Assembly: GCF_000235605.1 (NCBI RefSeq)
Contig: NC_016584.1
Location: 4,632,001 to 4,696,000 of the forward strand
DNA: 64,000 nucleotides
DNA from: Desulfosporosinus orientis DSM 765
GTDB taxonomy: Bacteria > Bacillota > Desulfitobacteriia > Desulfitobacteriales > Desulfitobacteriaceae
Reading direction: 5' to 3'
Shown here: positions 42,766-51,708 of the stretch, piece after piece
Numbering within the stretch: the stretch's first letter is position 1
Layout of the letters: every line of letters starts with the position of its first letter
The notes under the pieces: generated by a model
Database searches by the model: none
Told to the model about the DNA's origin: nothing
The model's input: only the letters and a program-made list of their open reading frames with translations
Program-made: the position numbers and the translations under genes

Positions 42766-43581
42766 ATGGCAATAACCACTTTTAAACGCTATGAAATGAA
42801 GTATATGCTCACCCAGTCTCAGCTGGATGCACTGATCCCAAAACTGTTAGAGTACATGAATCCCGATGAGCATTGCCAAAATGGAAAGGATTATAGTATT
42901 TACAATATCTATTATGATACTCATGATCACCATTTAATCCGGCATTCTCTCTCGAAACCCTATTATAAAGAAAAACTACGTTTGCGAAGCTATGAAGTCC
43001 TTACCTCACCTCAGGACAAGGTGTTTCTGGAACTAAAAAAGAAAATCGGCGGAATTGTCAATAAGCGCCGGGCCGTCCTAACCTTACAGGAAGCCCACAA
43101 TTTTATAAACCTCGGAAGACCTCCGGTTTCGAGCAACCCTATGACCAGACAGGTCGTTAAGGAGATTGAATATTTTCTAAGTAATAATGAGGTAACTCCT
43201 GCCGTGTACATCAGCTATCGACGTCTAGCCTTTTTCGGAAAAGAAGATAAAGACTTCCGAGTAACCTTCGACTATCAAATTACCACCCGCCGAAGAGAAT
43301 TGAGCTTGACAAAAGAAAGTTATGGAGAACAGCTCATAAACCCAGGACAGTATTTAATGGAAGTTAAACTCACCGGTGCCGTACCCATCTGGCTGTCCAG
43401 AGTGCTATCCGAGAGCTCAATTTTCCGCACCAGCTTTTCAAAATATGGCCGGGAATATTTAAACGCCTGCCCTGTTCTTTACCAGAGCCTTTCTGAAAAA
43501 ACTGCCGGGAACCTTGTCAGCCCTAAACCGACCCAAAACGATGATCACTATCGTTGTACAACCAGCGCACTCTATGCTTAA
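42766..43581 (+). CDS. VTC-domain polyphosphate polymerase-like protein
   Basis: A 271-residue protein with the VTC catalytic fold: TFKRYEMKYMLT (EMKYML is the acidic/basic strand), IYNIYYDTHDHHLIR, KLRLRSYE, FLELKKKIGG and YLMEVKLTGAVP, giving the tunnel of basic and acidic residues that binds polyphosphate and nucleotide. In eukaryotes VTC4 makes polyphosphate from ATP; bacterial relatives are less studied. Start uncertain: GTG at 42757 is three bases after AAGGAG, this ATG twelve. First gene of a three-gene operon with DUF4956 and a beta-helix lipoprotein. Confidence 0.88.
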   Translation: MAITTFKRYEMKYMLTQSQLDALIPKLLEYMNPDEHCQNGKDYSIYNIYYDTHDHHLIRHSLSKPYYKEKLRLRSYEVLTSPQDKVFLELKKKIGGIVNKRRAVLTLQEAHNFINLGRPPVSSNPMTRQVVKEIEYFLSNNEVTPAVYISYRRLAFFGKEDKDFRVTFDYQITTRRRELSLTKESYGEQLINPGQYLMEVKLTGAVPIWLSRVLSESSIFRTSFSKYGREYLNACPVLYQSLSEKTAGNLVSPKPTQNDDHYRCTTSALYA

Positions 43582-43603
43582 TAATACGAAAGGAGCCAGA
43601 TCG

Positions 43604-44305
43604 ATGATAGATACCATGTTAGATACTATTCTAGCCTCCACCAGCGGAGATTCCCTGACCTTAACAAGTTCTTTGGCTGTTTTAGGTTCAGCCTTAATCA
43701 TAGGACTGTTCATCAGCCTCATTTACCTGCAAACCCATAAAAAGGAAGGTTATTCCTCCGGTTTCACCATTACTTTAATCATGCTCCCGGCTATTATTTC
43801 CGTGATTATTCTCTTGATCGGGGATAACGTAGCCCGAGCCTTCAGCTTGGCCGGTGCCTTCAGCCTGATCCGCTTCCGAAGTGCTCCCGGGGAACCTAAG
43901 GATATTGCTTATGTCTTTTTCACCTTAGCCGTCGGTTTAGCCTGTGGTATGGGCTACATTGCCATGGCAGCCTTATTTGCTCTGATCTTGTGTTTGATCA
44001 TGCTCCTGCTCTATTACACAAACTTCCCCAACCCCAGATCAAATGCTATGAGCTTAAAAATTACCGTTCCGGAAAATCTCAATTTCCAAGGCTTATTCGA
44101 CGATATCCTTAACACTTACGCCAATTCCTGGCATGTTAAACGTGTCAAAACCAGCAATTTCGGGACCCTTTTTGAAGTGGCTTATAATCTTAATCTCAAA
44201 CAGTCCATTGATCAGAAGGAGTTTCTTGACGAGTTAAGATGCCGCAACGGCAATCTGAACATTTCTTTAACTTCCAAAGAATATGAAGACAAAATTTATG
44301 CATAA
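43604..44305 (+). CDS. DUF4956 membrane protein
   Basis: A 233-residue protein with four N-terminal membrane helices (about residues 20-140) including the family signature FSLAGAFSLIRFRSAPGEPKDIAYVFF, and a soluble C-terminal domain. DUF4956 genes are often beside VTC genes, as here; the product is probably a membrane partner of the polymerase. AGGAG eight bases before the ATG at 43604 sets the start, 22 bases after the VTC stop. Confidence 0.9.
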   Translation: MIDTMLDTILASTSGDSLTLTSSLAVLGSALIIGLFISLIYLQTHKKEGYSSGFTITLIMLPAIISVIILLIGDNVARAFSLAGAFSLIRFRSAPGEPKDIAYVFFTLAVGLACGMGYIAMAALFALILCLIMLLLYYTNFPNPRSNAMSLKITVPENLNFQGLFDDILNTYANSWHVKRVKTSNFGTLFEVAYNLNLKQSIDQKEFLDELRCRNGNLNISLTSKEYEDKIYA

Positions 44306-44332
44306 ATAAAACTTTAGATAAGGAGAGGAACT

Positions 44333-46213
44333 ATGAAAAAACCACTCGGGATTATTTTGTCCCTGATGCTAATCTTAACTACTGCCATTGGCTGTTCTGC
44401 TGCAAAAACAAGCACCAATGCTGAAGCCGCAGTATCCAGTACCGGCAGTACCGCTTCCCTTAAATCCATTACTGTCAACTATGATGAGGATGATTACTAT
44501 TTTGACTGGAAAAACAGCAGTTATCAGACCATCACCTTAAACGGAAGCTCAGCGAATGCAACTGGCGAAGGGGTGAGTGTCAAAAATTCCACAGTGACCA
44601 TCTCACAATCAGGAGTCTATGAGATAAGCGGTAATCTCTCCGACGGAAGCATCGTAGTGGATGTTGACAAAGACAAAGATGCAGACACAGTATTTCTCGT
44701 CCTAAACGGAGCCTCTATCCAAAGTCAGACAAGTGCCCCCATCTATGTCAAAGACGCTAAAAAGGCGGTTATCCTCCTGGAGAAGGACACCACTAATTCC
44801 GTCGCCGACGGCAGTGCCACAGTTGTCAATAACGATGGTGAACCCTCTGCCGCTATTTTCAGCAAGGCTGACCTGACCATCAGCGGCAGCGGCGCCTTAA
44901 CCGTAACCGGTAATAACAATGACGGCATTACCAGTAAGGATGATTTAAAAATCACGGACGGCACATTAACCGTAAAGGCCAAAGCTGATGGAATTGTGGG
45001 CAAGGATATCCTTAGTGTCAAAAAAGGAAACCTTACCATCGATGCGGGTAAAGACGGCATGCGCTCTACCAATGATACTGATGCCGACAAGGGAAATGTG
45101 GTCATTCAAAACGGTCAGTTCACTGTAACTGCCGCTAATGACGCTATTCAGGCAGCCAAACAAGTTCAAATTGACGACGGTCAACTTAATCTGACTTCCG
45201 GCGGAGGCTATCCTGGCAAGAGCATCAGCAGCGGCAAGGAAGGTTTTGGCGGCCCGCCTGACCAGAATTTCGCTGCTTCCCAAAATACGGATACAGCTCA
45301 GACCACAGAAGACCAAGAAAGTCAAAAAGGATTAAAAGGTGGCGAAGGGATTCTAATTAACGGCGGTACCATCAATGTTTCCTCCTACGAAGATTCACTG
45401 CACAGCAACAATGAGATCGATATTAACAGCGGCAGTCTAAACTTGCAAAGCGGTGACGATGGAATACACGCTGATAACAATTTATTTATCAGCAACGGCG
45501 AAATCGCCATTCAAAACTCTTACGAGAGTTTAGAGGGTGCAAACATCACTATCAGCGGAGGAAAAATCACTGCCGCCTCCAGCGATGACGGCATCAATGT
45601 CAACAACAAAGAAGGTGTCTTAACCATCTCCGGTGGTGAAATTGCCTTAAACTCCAACGGTGACGGCCTGGATTCCAACGGCAGTATCAAGATGACCGGC
45701 GGAACAGTTAATGTTGATGGCCCGGCGGAAAATATGAATGGAGCTATTGATTACGACCAAAGCTTTACCATTAGCGGAGGCACTCTCATCGCCTCGGGCA
45801 GCTCCGGAATGGCTCAGGCTCCCAGTGACAATACTCAACCATCAATTCTTATGTACTACTCTTCCACTCAAACAGCAGGAAGCACAATTACCCTAAAAGA
45901 TAAAGATGGTGCGGTAGTTGCATCTTTTACCCCCACTAAAGACTATAGCTCTGCGGCTATCTCTTCACCTAAATTATCCCTCAACTCTTCTTATACCCTC
46001 TATAGCAACGACACTAAAATCGTTGAATTTACACTGGCTGACTCCCTGACTTATCTCAGCGAATCCGGGGTTACCAGCAAGCCCCAAAATTCCGGCCCCG
46101 GCGGCGGAGGTATGGGACCTGATGGCGTTGAGGGTACAAGACCTGATGGTGCAGGCGGCATGCCTTCTCCAGAAGGCGGAACGGCACCTGATAATAGCAG
46201 CTCTCAAGAATAA
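44333..46213 (+). CDS. Carbohydrate-binding beta-helix lipoprotein (Cthe_2159-like)
   Basis: A 626-residue lipoprotein; lipobox TAIGC near residue 21. The body is a right-handed beta-helix built of repeats with ITISGG, DDGI and DGL turns (about residues 60-480), as in Cthe_2159, a polysaccharide-binding protein. A Gly/Pro-rich tail follows (GGGGMGPDG, about 580-626). Aspartate-rich turns suggest Ca2+ binding. Third gene of the VTC-DUF4956 operon, so a link between surface polysaccharide and polyphosphate is possible but unproven. It may be a bacterial cell-surface adhesin. Confidence 0.87.
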   Translation: MKKPLGIILSLMLILTTAIGCSAAKTSTNAEAAVSSTGSTASLKSITVNYDEDDYYFDWKNSSYQTITLNGSSANATGEGVSVKNSTVTISQSGVYEISGNLSDGSIVVDVDKDKDADTVFLVLNGASIQSQTSAPIYVKDAKKAVILLEKDTTNSVADGSATVVNNDGEPSAAIFSKADLTISGSGALTVTGNNNDGITSKDDLKITDGTLTVKAKADGIVGKDILSVKKGNLTIDAGKDGMRSTNDTDADKGNVVIQNGQFTVTAANDAIQAAKQVQIDDGQLNLTSGGGYPGKSISSGKEGFGGPPDQNFAASQNTDTAQTTEDQESQKGLKGGEGILINGGTINVSSYEDSLHSNNEIDINSGSLNLQSGDDGIHADNNLFISNGEIAIQNSYESLEGANITISGGKITAASSDDGINVNNKEGVLTISGGEIALNSNGDGLDSNGSIKMTGGTVNVDGPAENMNGAIDYDQSFTISGGTLIASGSSGMAQAPSDNTQPSILMYYSSTQTAGSTITLKDKDGAVVASFTPTKDYSSAAISSPKLSLNSSYTLYSNDTKIVEFTLADSLTYLSESGVTSKPQNSGPGGGGMGPDGVEGTRPDGAGGMPSPEGGTAPDNSSSQE

Positions 46214-46228
46214 CTGGACTTGCACAGA

Positions 46229-46266
46229 ATAAGACCGATCACATTAATACGTGATCGGTCTTATGG
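46229..46266. terminator. Bidirectional terminator overlapping the end of trmB
   Basis: A 14-bp perfect stem (ATAAGACCGATCAC 46229-46242 and 46251-46264) is followed by TTTTTT on the plus strand after GG. It overlaps the last codons of trmB, so the trmB stop lies inside the hairpin. Confidence 0.85.
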
Positions 46267-46904
46267 TTTTTTAAGATGCGAAAAATAGCAAACTTTATCT
46301 TGATCCCTTGACTGCAAAACTTTTCCTCATACTCCGTCATGATATTTCCCGGAAAATCACTCTGCTGCAAATCATAGGTCCTATACAGCTCTTGATAACC
46401 TGTTGCTTGGAAATAATCAAGGCTGTCAGTAAACAGCAATTCATTATCTGTTTTGAACCAGATCTCTGCTCCCTTGCTTAAAAAGCTTTGGTAAAGCCTG
46501 AGGAAATTCGGATGAGTCAGCCTGCGCTTATGATGCCGCTTATTGGGCCAGGGATTACAAAAGTTAATATAAATTCGTTGGATTTCATCCTGAGCAAAGA
46601 TATTTCCTGAGTTCTGGATATTGACAGGAATTACGCAAATATTACTCAGGTGGTTTTCATTCGCCTTTCTTAAAACCTGAATCAAAAGTTCATCGTAGAG
46701 ATCCAAAGCCAGATAGTTGATTTCAGTATGCCTTCCGGCTAATTCACTGATAAAACGCCCCCGGCCGCAGCCTAATTCCACATGGATAGGGTGATCATTG
46801 CCGAGGAACTTTTGCCATTTTCCTTTTTGCTCCCAAGGATTAAGAATCACCTTAGGATCTTTTTCTAATTCAGGCCTAGCCCACGACTTTTTTCTGAGCC
46901 GCAT
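46239..46904 (-). CDS. trmB: tRNA (guanine-N7-)-methyltransferase TrmB
   Basis: A 221-residue SAM-dependent methyltransferase that makes m7G46 in tRNA. The SAM motif VELGCGRGRFISELA (about 41-55) and the TrmB signature INFCNPWPNKRHHKRRL (about 112-128) are clear, as is the C-terminal TEYEEKF. N-terminal RLRKKSWARPEL is typical. It is transcribed alone on the minus strand and converges on the beta-helix gene. Confidence 0.96.
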   Translation of the reverse strand: MRLRKKSWARPELEKDPKVILNPWEQKGKWQKFLGNDHPIHVELGCGRGRFISELAGRHTEINYLALDLYDELLIQVLRKANENHLSNICVIPVNIQNSGNIFAQDEIQRIYINFCNPWPNKRHHKRRLTHPNFLRLYQSFLSKGAEIWFKTDNELLFTDSLDYFQATGYQELYRTYDLQQSDFPGNIMTEYEEKFCSQGIKIKFAIFRILKNHKTDHVLM

Positions 46905-47249
46905 TCTTCAATCTCCTCTTTACTCAATATTGACTCTCTCCTTAAAATTCCATAAGGATATTTCGTTGTTTACGTTTAACATTTCGCTTTTATGTCATTA
47001 ATTGTTTATTTAGTTATACTCTGAGAATCATTTGTCCATAACTTGTCGTATCAGGACTTCAATACTCACTCTCCAATTCCCTGCCTGATCAGCTCCAAAG
47101 CGGCAACTCCAATGCTTTTAATTAATATAAAATGTTTTATTCAAATATTAAATTAAGTATCAATATAATGCTTGCGTCCCCCATAAAAGTATAGTTGTTT
47201 TCGTATTTATATAGAAAGATAATGAATTAAGGATGGTGAATTTGAGGAA
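46905..47249. other. AT-rich intergenic region between trmB and the GGDEF gene
   Basis: No convincing gene. A TATAAT at 47164-47169 with a poor -35 (TTCAAA, 18 bases upstream) could drive the diguanylate cyclase gene. The minus-strand promoter of trmB is not distinct. Confidence 0.4.
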
Positions 47250-47978
47250 GTGGCCAAAGCATTAAACTTTATACAAAATTTTCCACACGCAATTTTAGCT
47301 ATCTTTGGAGGTTTCATAGGTGTTTTAATATGTTCAATTGATCTATTTCTTCCAACAACCTTACATTTGGATTTATATTTCATGGTCACTGTGATCCTGG
47401 TGATAATAGGGCTTTTCTTGGGGTTATTTATTCGAAAATTGTTTTTTAATATTTACCGGGACTCGCTCACTGGCTTAGGAAACAGGGGCATGTTTTATCA
47501 TAGCCTCAAGACAGAAATGACCCAAGTAAAAGGCAATGACTTGAGCTTAGCTATGATTGACCTAGATAATTTTAAGCAGATAAACGATACTTATGGTCAC
47601 GTAGCCGGAGATATTGTATTAAAGAAACTGGCTGAATTACTAAAGCAAAATATTCGGAAAACGGATACGGTCGTTAGATGGGGCGGCGAAGAGTTTGCCG
47701 TCATTATGCCCTCCACAAATATGCAAGGTGCTTATGCATTATTAGAACGTATTAGACGAGTTATTGAAACTTATAATTTCGGTCCTGAGATAAACTCAAA
47801 ACAAATTACCTTCAGTTCTGGTGTGGTATCCTATTCAAAAGTATCTAAAGCAATGAAAACAAATACTCATGAGTTAAATCCATTAGACCTTTTTGTAAAT
47901 TTAGCCGACAAAGCTTTGTATAAAGCAAAAGCGTCAAAAAATACCGTTGTTCGCTGGAATGAAGAGCTTTGTGCTTAA
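47250..47978 (+). CDS. Membrane diguanylate cyclase (GGDEF domain)
   Basis: A 242-residue protein. Two N-terminal membrane helices (about 13-30 and 42-66) are followed by a GGDEF domain with RDSLTGLGNRGMF, IDLDNFKQINDTYGH and the active-site GGEEF. An RKTD inhibitory-site motif (RxxD) lies exactly five residues before it, so product inhibition by c-di-GMP is likely. It would make c-di-GMP at the membrane. The start is uncertain: GTG at 47250 is only two to three bases from a GAGG and no better start exists before an upstream stop. Confidence 0.9.
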   Translation: MAKALNFIQNFPHAILAIFGGFIGVLICSIDLFLPTTLHLDLYFMVTVILVIIGLFLGLFIRKLFFNIYRDSLTGLGNRGMFYHSLKTEMTQVKGNDLSLAMIDLDNFKQINDTYGHVAGDIVLKKLAELLKQNIRKTDTVVRWGGEEFAVIMPSTNMQGAYALLERIRRVIETYNFGPEINSKQITFSSGVVSYSKVSKAMKTNTHELNPLDLFVNLADKALYKAKASKNTVVRWNEELCA

Positions 47979-48032
47979 CCCCCTCGATATCATTTCAGCT
48001 GCAGTTGGTCATAGTCTTCAAACAACTCTTAT

Positions 48033-48084
48033 AAGGGAGTGTCGTAAAACTACTTAAAAAGTAGCTTTGCGTCACCCCTTTTTC
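48033..48084 (+). terminator. Terminator after the diguanylate cyclase gene
   Basis: A long hairpin with several mismatches (AAGGGAGTG...CACCCCTT, inner CTACTT/AAGTAG) ends in TTTTT, 55 bases past the stop at 47978. Confidence 0.7.
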
Positions 48085-48144
48085 TTATGGGCTTTATACA
48101 GCTAATCAATTGATCGGAGTTTGACAAAGAAAAGATTAAAACTC

Positions 48145-48198
48145 TTGACAATAAATTTAAATACTGTATTATTGTATTAAGTTCTTAATACAATAATA
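48145..48198 (+). promoter_or_regulatory. Promoter with perfect palindromic operator of the GntR-ABC operon
   Basis: TTGACA (48145-48150), a 16-base spacer and TATTAT (48167-48172). The -10 is the start of a perfect palindrome: arms TATTATTGTATTAAG (48167-48181) and its exact complement (48184-48198) around TT. It lies 15 bases before the GntR ATG, as expected for an autoregulated YtrA-type repressor. Confidence 0.85.
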
Positions 48199-48212
48199 CA
48201 GAGGTGATAACA

Positions 48213-48584
48213 ATGCCTTGGGATTTGAAATCTGACAGACCGATTTACACCCAGCTGGTTGAACAAATTGAGCTGATGATCTTTTCCGGCGTCTATCCCC
48301 TGGGGTCCAAATTGCCTTCAGTTCGGGATATGGCTCAAGAAGCCGCTGTAAATCCCAACACAATGCAGCGGGCTCTGGTTAAATTGGAGGAAGACGGACT
48401 CATCATTACACACCGCACCAGCGGTCGGACGATTACGGAGGATGCACGTATGATTGAAATGGCTAAAACCAAATTAGCTCGACAGCAAATCTCTGAATTT
48501 CTGGCAAAAATGCAGCTGATGGGCTTTGAGCAAAAGGAAATTCTAACCATCATCGATAACATGGTAAAGGAGATGAAAAAATGA
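48213..48584 (+). CDS. GntR-family (YtrA-like) repressor
   Basis: A 123-residue short GntR regulator: winged helix-turn-helix at about 8-75 (PIYTQLVEQIELMIFSGVY and SKLPSVRDMAQEAAVNPNTMQRAL), and a C-terminal dimerisation helix (about 85-123). It lacks a large ligand domain, as YtrA members do. YtrA-type proteins repress the ABC transporter they sit with. GAGG eight bases before ATG 48213. The palindrome at 48167-48198 is the likely operator. Overlaps the ATPase gene by four bases. Confidence 0.93.
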   Translation: MPWDLKSDRPIYTQLVEQIELMIFSGVYPLGSKLPSVRDMAQEAAVNPNTMQRALVKLEEDGLIITHRTSGRTITEDARMIEMAKTKLARQQISEFLAKMQLMGFEQKEILTIIDNMVKEMKK

Positions 48585-49279
48585 GCGCGATTTTAGAATG
48601 CAATGAACTGACCAAACAATTCGGCAGCAAAGTGGCTGTGTCCGGTGTCAATTTAACGATAGAACGGGGACAAATTGTTGGACTCCTCGGTCCGAATGGC
48701 AGCGGAAAAAGCACCATCATTAAGCTCGCTAATCAGCTCTTAACTCCTACAAGCGGTAATATTCTTATCAGCGGTATGACCCCAGGCATCGAAACCAAGA
48801 AAATCGTGTCCTACCTGCCGGAAAAAACCTATTTGAATGATTGGATGCGAGTACACCAAATCATTGAGTTGTTTACGGATTTCTATGATAACTTTAAACC
48901 GGAGAAAGCCTATGACATGCTTAAAAGCCTTAAAATTAATCCTGATGACCCTCTGAAAACCATGTCCAAAGGAACCAAAGAAAAAGTTCAGCTTATTCTT
49001 GTCATGAGCCGGGACGCAGATCTCTATCTCCTTGATGAACCTATTGGCGGGGTAGACCCGGCAGCTAGAGATTATATACTGCAAACCATCATCAATAACT
49101 ATAATGAAGATGCAACCGTCATTATCTCCACCCACCTAATATCTGATATTGAAAACATCTTGGATTATGTTGTCTTCATCAATCAAGGACAAGTGGTTTT
49201 GACCTCTTCAGTGGATGATATCCGGGATGCTAAGGGAAAATCCGTCGATGCTTTATTCAGGGAGGTGTTCAAATGTTAG
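48581..49279 (+). CDS. ABC transporter ATP-binding protein
   Basis: A 232-residue ATPase. Walker A is GPNGSGKST (about 38-46), the signature loop is the variant LKTMSKGTKEKVQLIL, Walker B is LYLLDEPIGGVDP and the switch His is in ISTHLISD. SKGTKEK in place of LSGGQ is typical of YtrB/BcrA-type exporters of the drug and bacitracin group. It would power the permease encoded next. Translation is coupled to GntR (ATGA overlap) and to the permease (7-base overlap). Confidence 0.94.
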   Translation: MSAILECNELTKQFGSKVAVSGVNLTIERGQIVGLLGPNGSGKSTIIKLANQLLTPTSGNILISGMTPGIETKKIVSYLPEKTYLNDWMRVHQIIELFTDFYDNFKPEKAYDMLKSLKINPDDPLKTMSKGTKEKVQLILVMSRDADLYLLDEPIGGVDPAARDYILQTIINNYNEDATVIISTHLISDIENILDYVVFINQGQVVLTSSVDDIRDAKGKSVDALFREVFKC

Positions 49280-50073
49280 GGAAACTTTTAAAATATGAAA
49301 TCAAAGCAACAGGAAGAATATTTCTTCCCCTCTTCCTCGCTTTATTAGTGTTTGCAGGAATTACCAGAATCATATCCTCTGTCGGTCCCGAGAAATGGGA
49401 TGCCCCGGCGGTTATCAGTATGATTGTTTACGGCCTTATCATGGCCGGAATGTTTGTCATGACCTTAATTATGATGGTCCAGCGTTTTTATAAAAATCTT
49501 CTCAGCGATGAAGGTTACTTGATGCTGACTTTGCCCGTAAAAACCTGGCAGCACATTGTCAGCAAGCTTTTGACCTCTATGCTGTGGATAGTAGCCAGTG
49601 GAATTGCCGCTATTATTTCCATCATGATTATTGCTCTTAAACAAGGAGACTTGACAAATATACTTTCAGGGTTAGTAACTTTCTACAGCCAAGTAATGAA
49701 CCAATTGGGCGCTCAAGCATTTATTTTACTTTTAGAAATGATCATCCTAGCTTTCGTAAGCTTAGCGTCAGGCATTTTAATCATATATGCTTCAATTGCC
49801 CTGGGCCATCTATTCAGGAAGCATAAGGTGCTGGCAACTTTTGGGTCCTTTATCGCCTTGAGTACTCTTGCCCAAATATTCTTTACCACTGTAAGCCTGA
49901 GCCCTATAGGCAGCTACTTTATCCATCAGCACTTTTCAGCCTCAAGCCTCTTCGGAGTTCAAACCGGTTTTCAGTTAGCTTCAATTTTAGGAATTGTTTT
50001 TAATGGGCTCTTATGCGCAGCTTACTTTGCCATCACAAACACGATTTTATCTAAGCGTTTAAATTTGGAATAA
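49273..50073 (+). CDS. ABC transporter permease
   Basis: A 266-residue permease with six membrane helices (about 15-35, 48-75, 93-120, 140-170, 178-200, 232-255). A cytosolic start MLGKLLKYEIKATGR is typical of the ABC2/YtrC-like class. The substrate is unknown; such GntR-linked systems often respond to cell-wall antibiotics. The gene ends the operon; terminator at 50092-50130. Confidence 0.9.
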   Translation: MLGKLLKYEIKATGRIFLPLFLALLVFAGITRIISSVGPEKWDAPAVISMIVYGLIMAGMFVMTLIMMVQRFYKNLLSDEGYLMLTLPVKTWQHIVSKLLTSMLWIVASGIAAIISIMIIALKQGDLTNILSGLVTFYSQVMNQLGAQAFILLLEMIILAFVSLASGILIIYASIALGHLFRKHKVLATFGSFIALSTLAQIFFTTVSLSPIGSYFIHQHFSASSLFGVQTGFQLASILGIVFNGLLCAAYFAITNTILSKRLNLE

Positions 50074-50091
50074 CAAAAAATATCTATATAT

Positions 50092-50130
50092 AAAAGCCGG
50101 TTACCTTTGAAGGAAGGAAACCGGCTTTTT
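50092..50130 (+). terminator. Terminator of the GntR-ABC operon
   Basis: An 11-bp perfect stem (AAAAGCCGGTT 50092-50102 and 50119-50129) followed by TTTTT. A second imperfect hairpin (50161-50202) lies between here and the gene at 50247, of unclear use. Confidence 0.88.
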
Positions 50131-50246
50131 GTGATAAACTATAACCAGATTAGAAATTATCCGATGGCGTGTCCTTACTTAGAGTTCAGTACACGTCATC
50201 GGGCTTTTCATTACAAACATCAAGTAGTTAAAATTTATCTAAATCA

Positions 50247-51521
50247 TTACTGATAATTTTTAACCAAAGCTGCCAAATACTTTGACTTCATCTGTTCACT
50301 GGCCATGATTTGCTTGATTGGCGGCATTTTTAAAATTGCCCCTAATACAGCAGCCATAGCCCGATGGCTGTAATGGGCCTGGTTATCAAAAATGAGATTT
50401 TGCAGTTTTCCTTTTTCAATGCTCTGCATCACAATGCGATGAACGGAATTGACCGGGGTAATAACCCGTTTGCTCCTATGTCGCAGTATCATAGACCCGC
50501 GATTGCAGGCTCTGACGCAAACACCGCAGCCCAAGCACATCTCTTCATCCAGCGTGACCTTCTTGATAATTTTATCGTTCACTTGCTGAGAAACAACCTT
50601 TAAAGCTCCGATGGGGCAGGCTGAAACGCACCTGCCGCAGCCATTGCAGCGTTCTTCCGTTATTTCAGGCAGAAAATTTGTGGTATTGATGGAATTCAGG
50701 GTTCCAAATCGTTTGATGGCCAGCAGACCTTCACAGCAGCAGCCGCAGCAATTGCAGATAAAGGGTACTCCTTCTTGTTCGTTTTCTCCAATCTGAACCA
50801 AATTGTGATCATAAGCCTTTTCAAGCAAGCTCATACACTCAGAGACACTCACTTCTCTGGCATGACCATATTTAATCAAGCTTGAAGCAACATTGCCAAA
50901 AGTCATACATATCTCTAAAGGAGCGTCACAAGCTTGACCCATATGACTCATTTTATGCCGGCAATAGCAAAGGCCAACTCCAATACTTGAGGCTTTTTTA
51001 ATAATCTCACTTGTTCGCTCATAATCCAGGATATGTAAATCATTGACAGTACTTAAGGCCGGCTCATTGACAAAGATTCGTCCCAGCTTGGTTTCCGTAA
51101 CAAATAAATCTCGTACAAAATCTTCTTCAACATTTAAGTATTGATAGAACAGCTGCGAAAGCAGTTTCTGATCGAGATCGGTTCTTATCCGCATCAGGGA
51201 AAACTCGAAAAAGCCCGCCATGGGCGGCGGCAAAACAAAGGTCCTCTCCCCCTCCGGATTCTCAATATCAACCAATAAAGCCCGTGAAGCCAGTTCGGTT
51301 AAGACCTTTTCCGTTTCTTCTTGGCTCATTCCCAAAGCTGCGCTGGCCGTTTGGATGGTAAAGGGTTTGATCGGCAAGGCCGACATGACCCGGGCTTCCT
51401 TTTCATTCATTAAGACACTGAGAATCTTAAAGAGATATTCCGAAGGCGGAGCCCCTTGAGGGAATTGATTGAGCCGTTCACTCAATTGACGATACCCAGA
51501 TTTGACAGTTCTGTGTGCCAT
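50247..51521 (-). CDS. Fe-S protein with winged-helix-like N-terminus and dicluster ferredoxin domain
   Basis: A 424-residue protein. Residues about 30-100 resemble a winged helix (LFKILSVLMNEKEARVMSALP, then TIQTASAALGMSQEETEKVLTELASRALL). The middle has LCYCRHKMSHMGQACDAPLEICM and FICNCCGCCCEGLL, cysteine clusters found in related anaerobe proteins, and the last third holds two 4Fe-4S motifs, CNGCGRCVSACPIGA and CLGCGVCVRACNRGS. The role is unknown; a redox-responsive regulator or electron carrier linked to anaerobic metabolism is possible. Transcribed alone on the minus strand. Confidence 0.75.
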   Translation of the reverse strand: MAHRTVKSGYRQLSERLNQFPQGAPPSEYLFKILSVLMNEKEARVMSALPIKPFTIQTASAALGMSQEETEKVLTELASRALLVDIENPEGERTFVLPPPMAGFFEFSLMRIRTDLDQKLLSQLFYQYLNVEEDFVRDLFVTETKLGRIFVNEPALSTVNDLHILDYERTSEIIKKASSIGVGLCYCRHKMSHMGQACDAPLEICMTFGNVASSLIKYGHAREVSVSECMSLLEKAYDHNLVQIGENEQEGVPFICNCCGCCCEGLLAIKRFGTLNSINTTNFLPEITEERCNGCGRCVSACPIGALKVVSQQVNDKIIKKVTLDEEMCLGCGVCVRACNRGSMILRHRSKRVITPVNSVHRIVMQSIEKGKLQNLIFDNQAHYSHRAMAAVLGAILKMPPIKQIMASEQMKSKYLAALVKNYQ

Positions 51522-51622
51522 AACTCTCCTCGAATCCTTGAATTAACATTATAAAATGATTATAGTCCAATCGCTGGCCGATGCCAAGACTTCAAGTCGG
51601 ACAGCTTCTCCCGCATTAAACT

Positions 51623-51664
51623 AAACGCTTTGAAAAGCTTAATAGCTGTTTCAAAGCGTTTTTC
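51623..51664. terminator. Hairpin terminator downstream of lysA
   Basis: A perfect 13-bp stem (AAACGCTTTGAAA 51623-51635 and 51649-51661) with an inner AGCT pair. T run is better on the plus strand; on the minus strand it ends lysA with a weaker T tract. Confidence 0.7.
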
Positions 51665-51708
51665 TCACTATATTTCTTTCACCATTGCCAATCCTATTGC
51701 AACAGCTC

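Noticed and set aside
50161-50202. Imperfect hairpin between the ABC operon terminator and the Fe-S gene
   Set aside because: The T tract is poor in both directions and no role could be supported.
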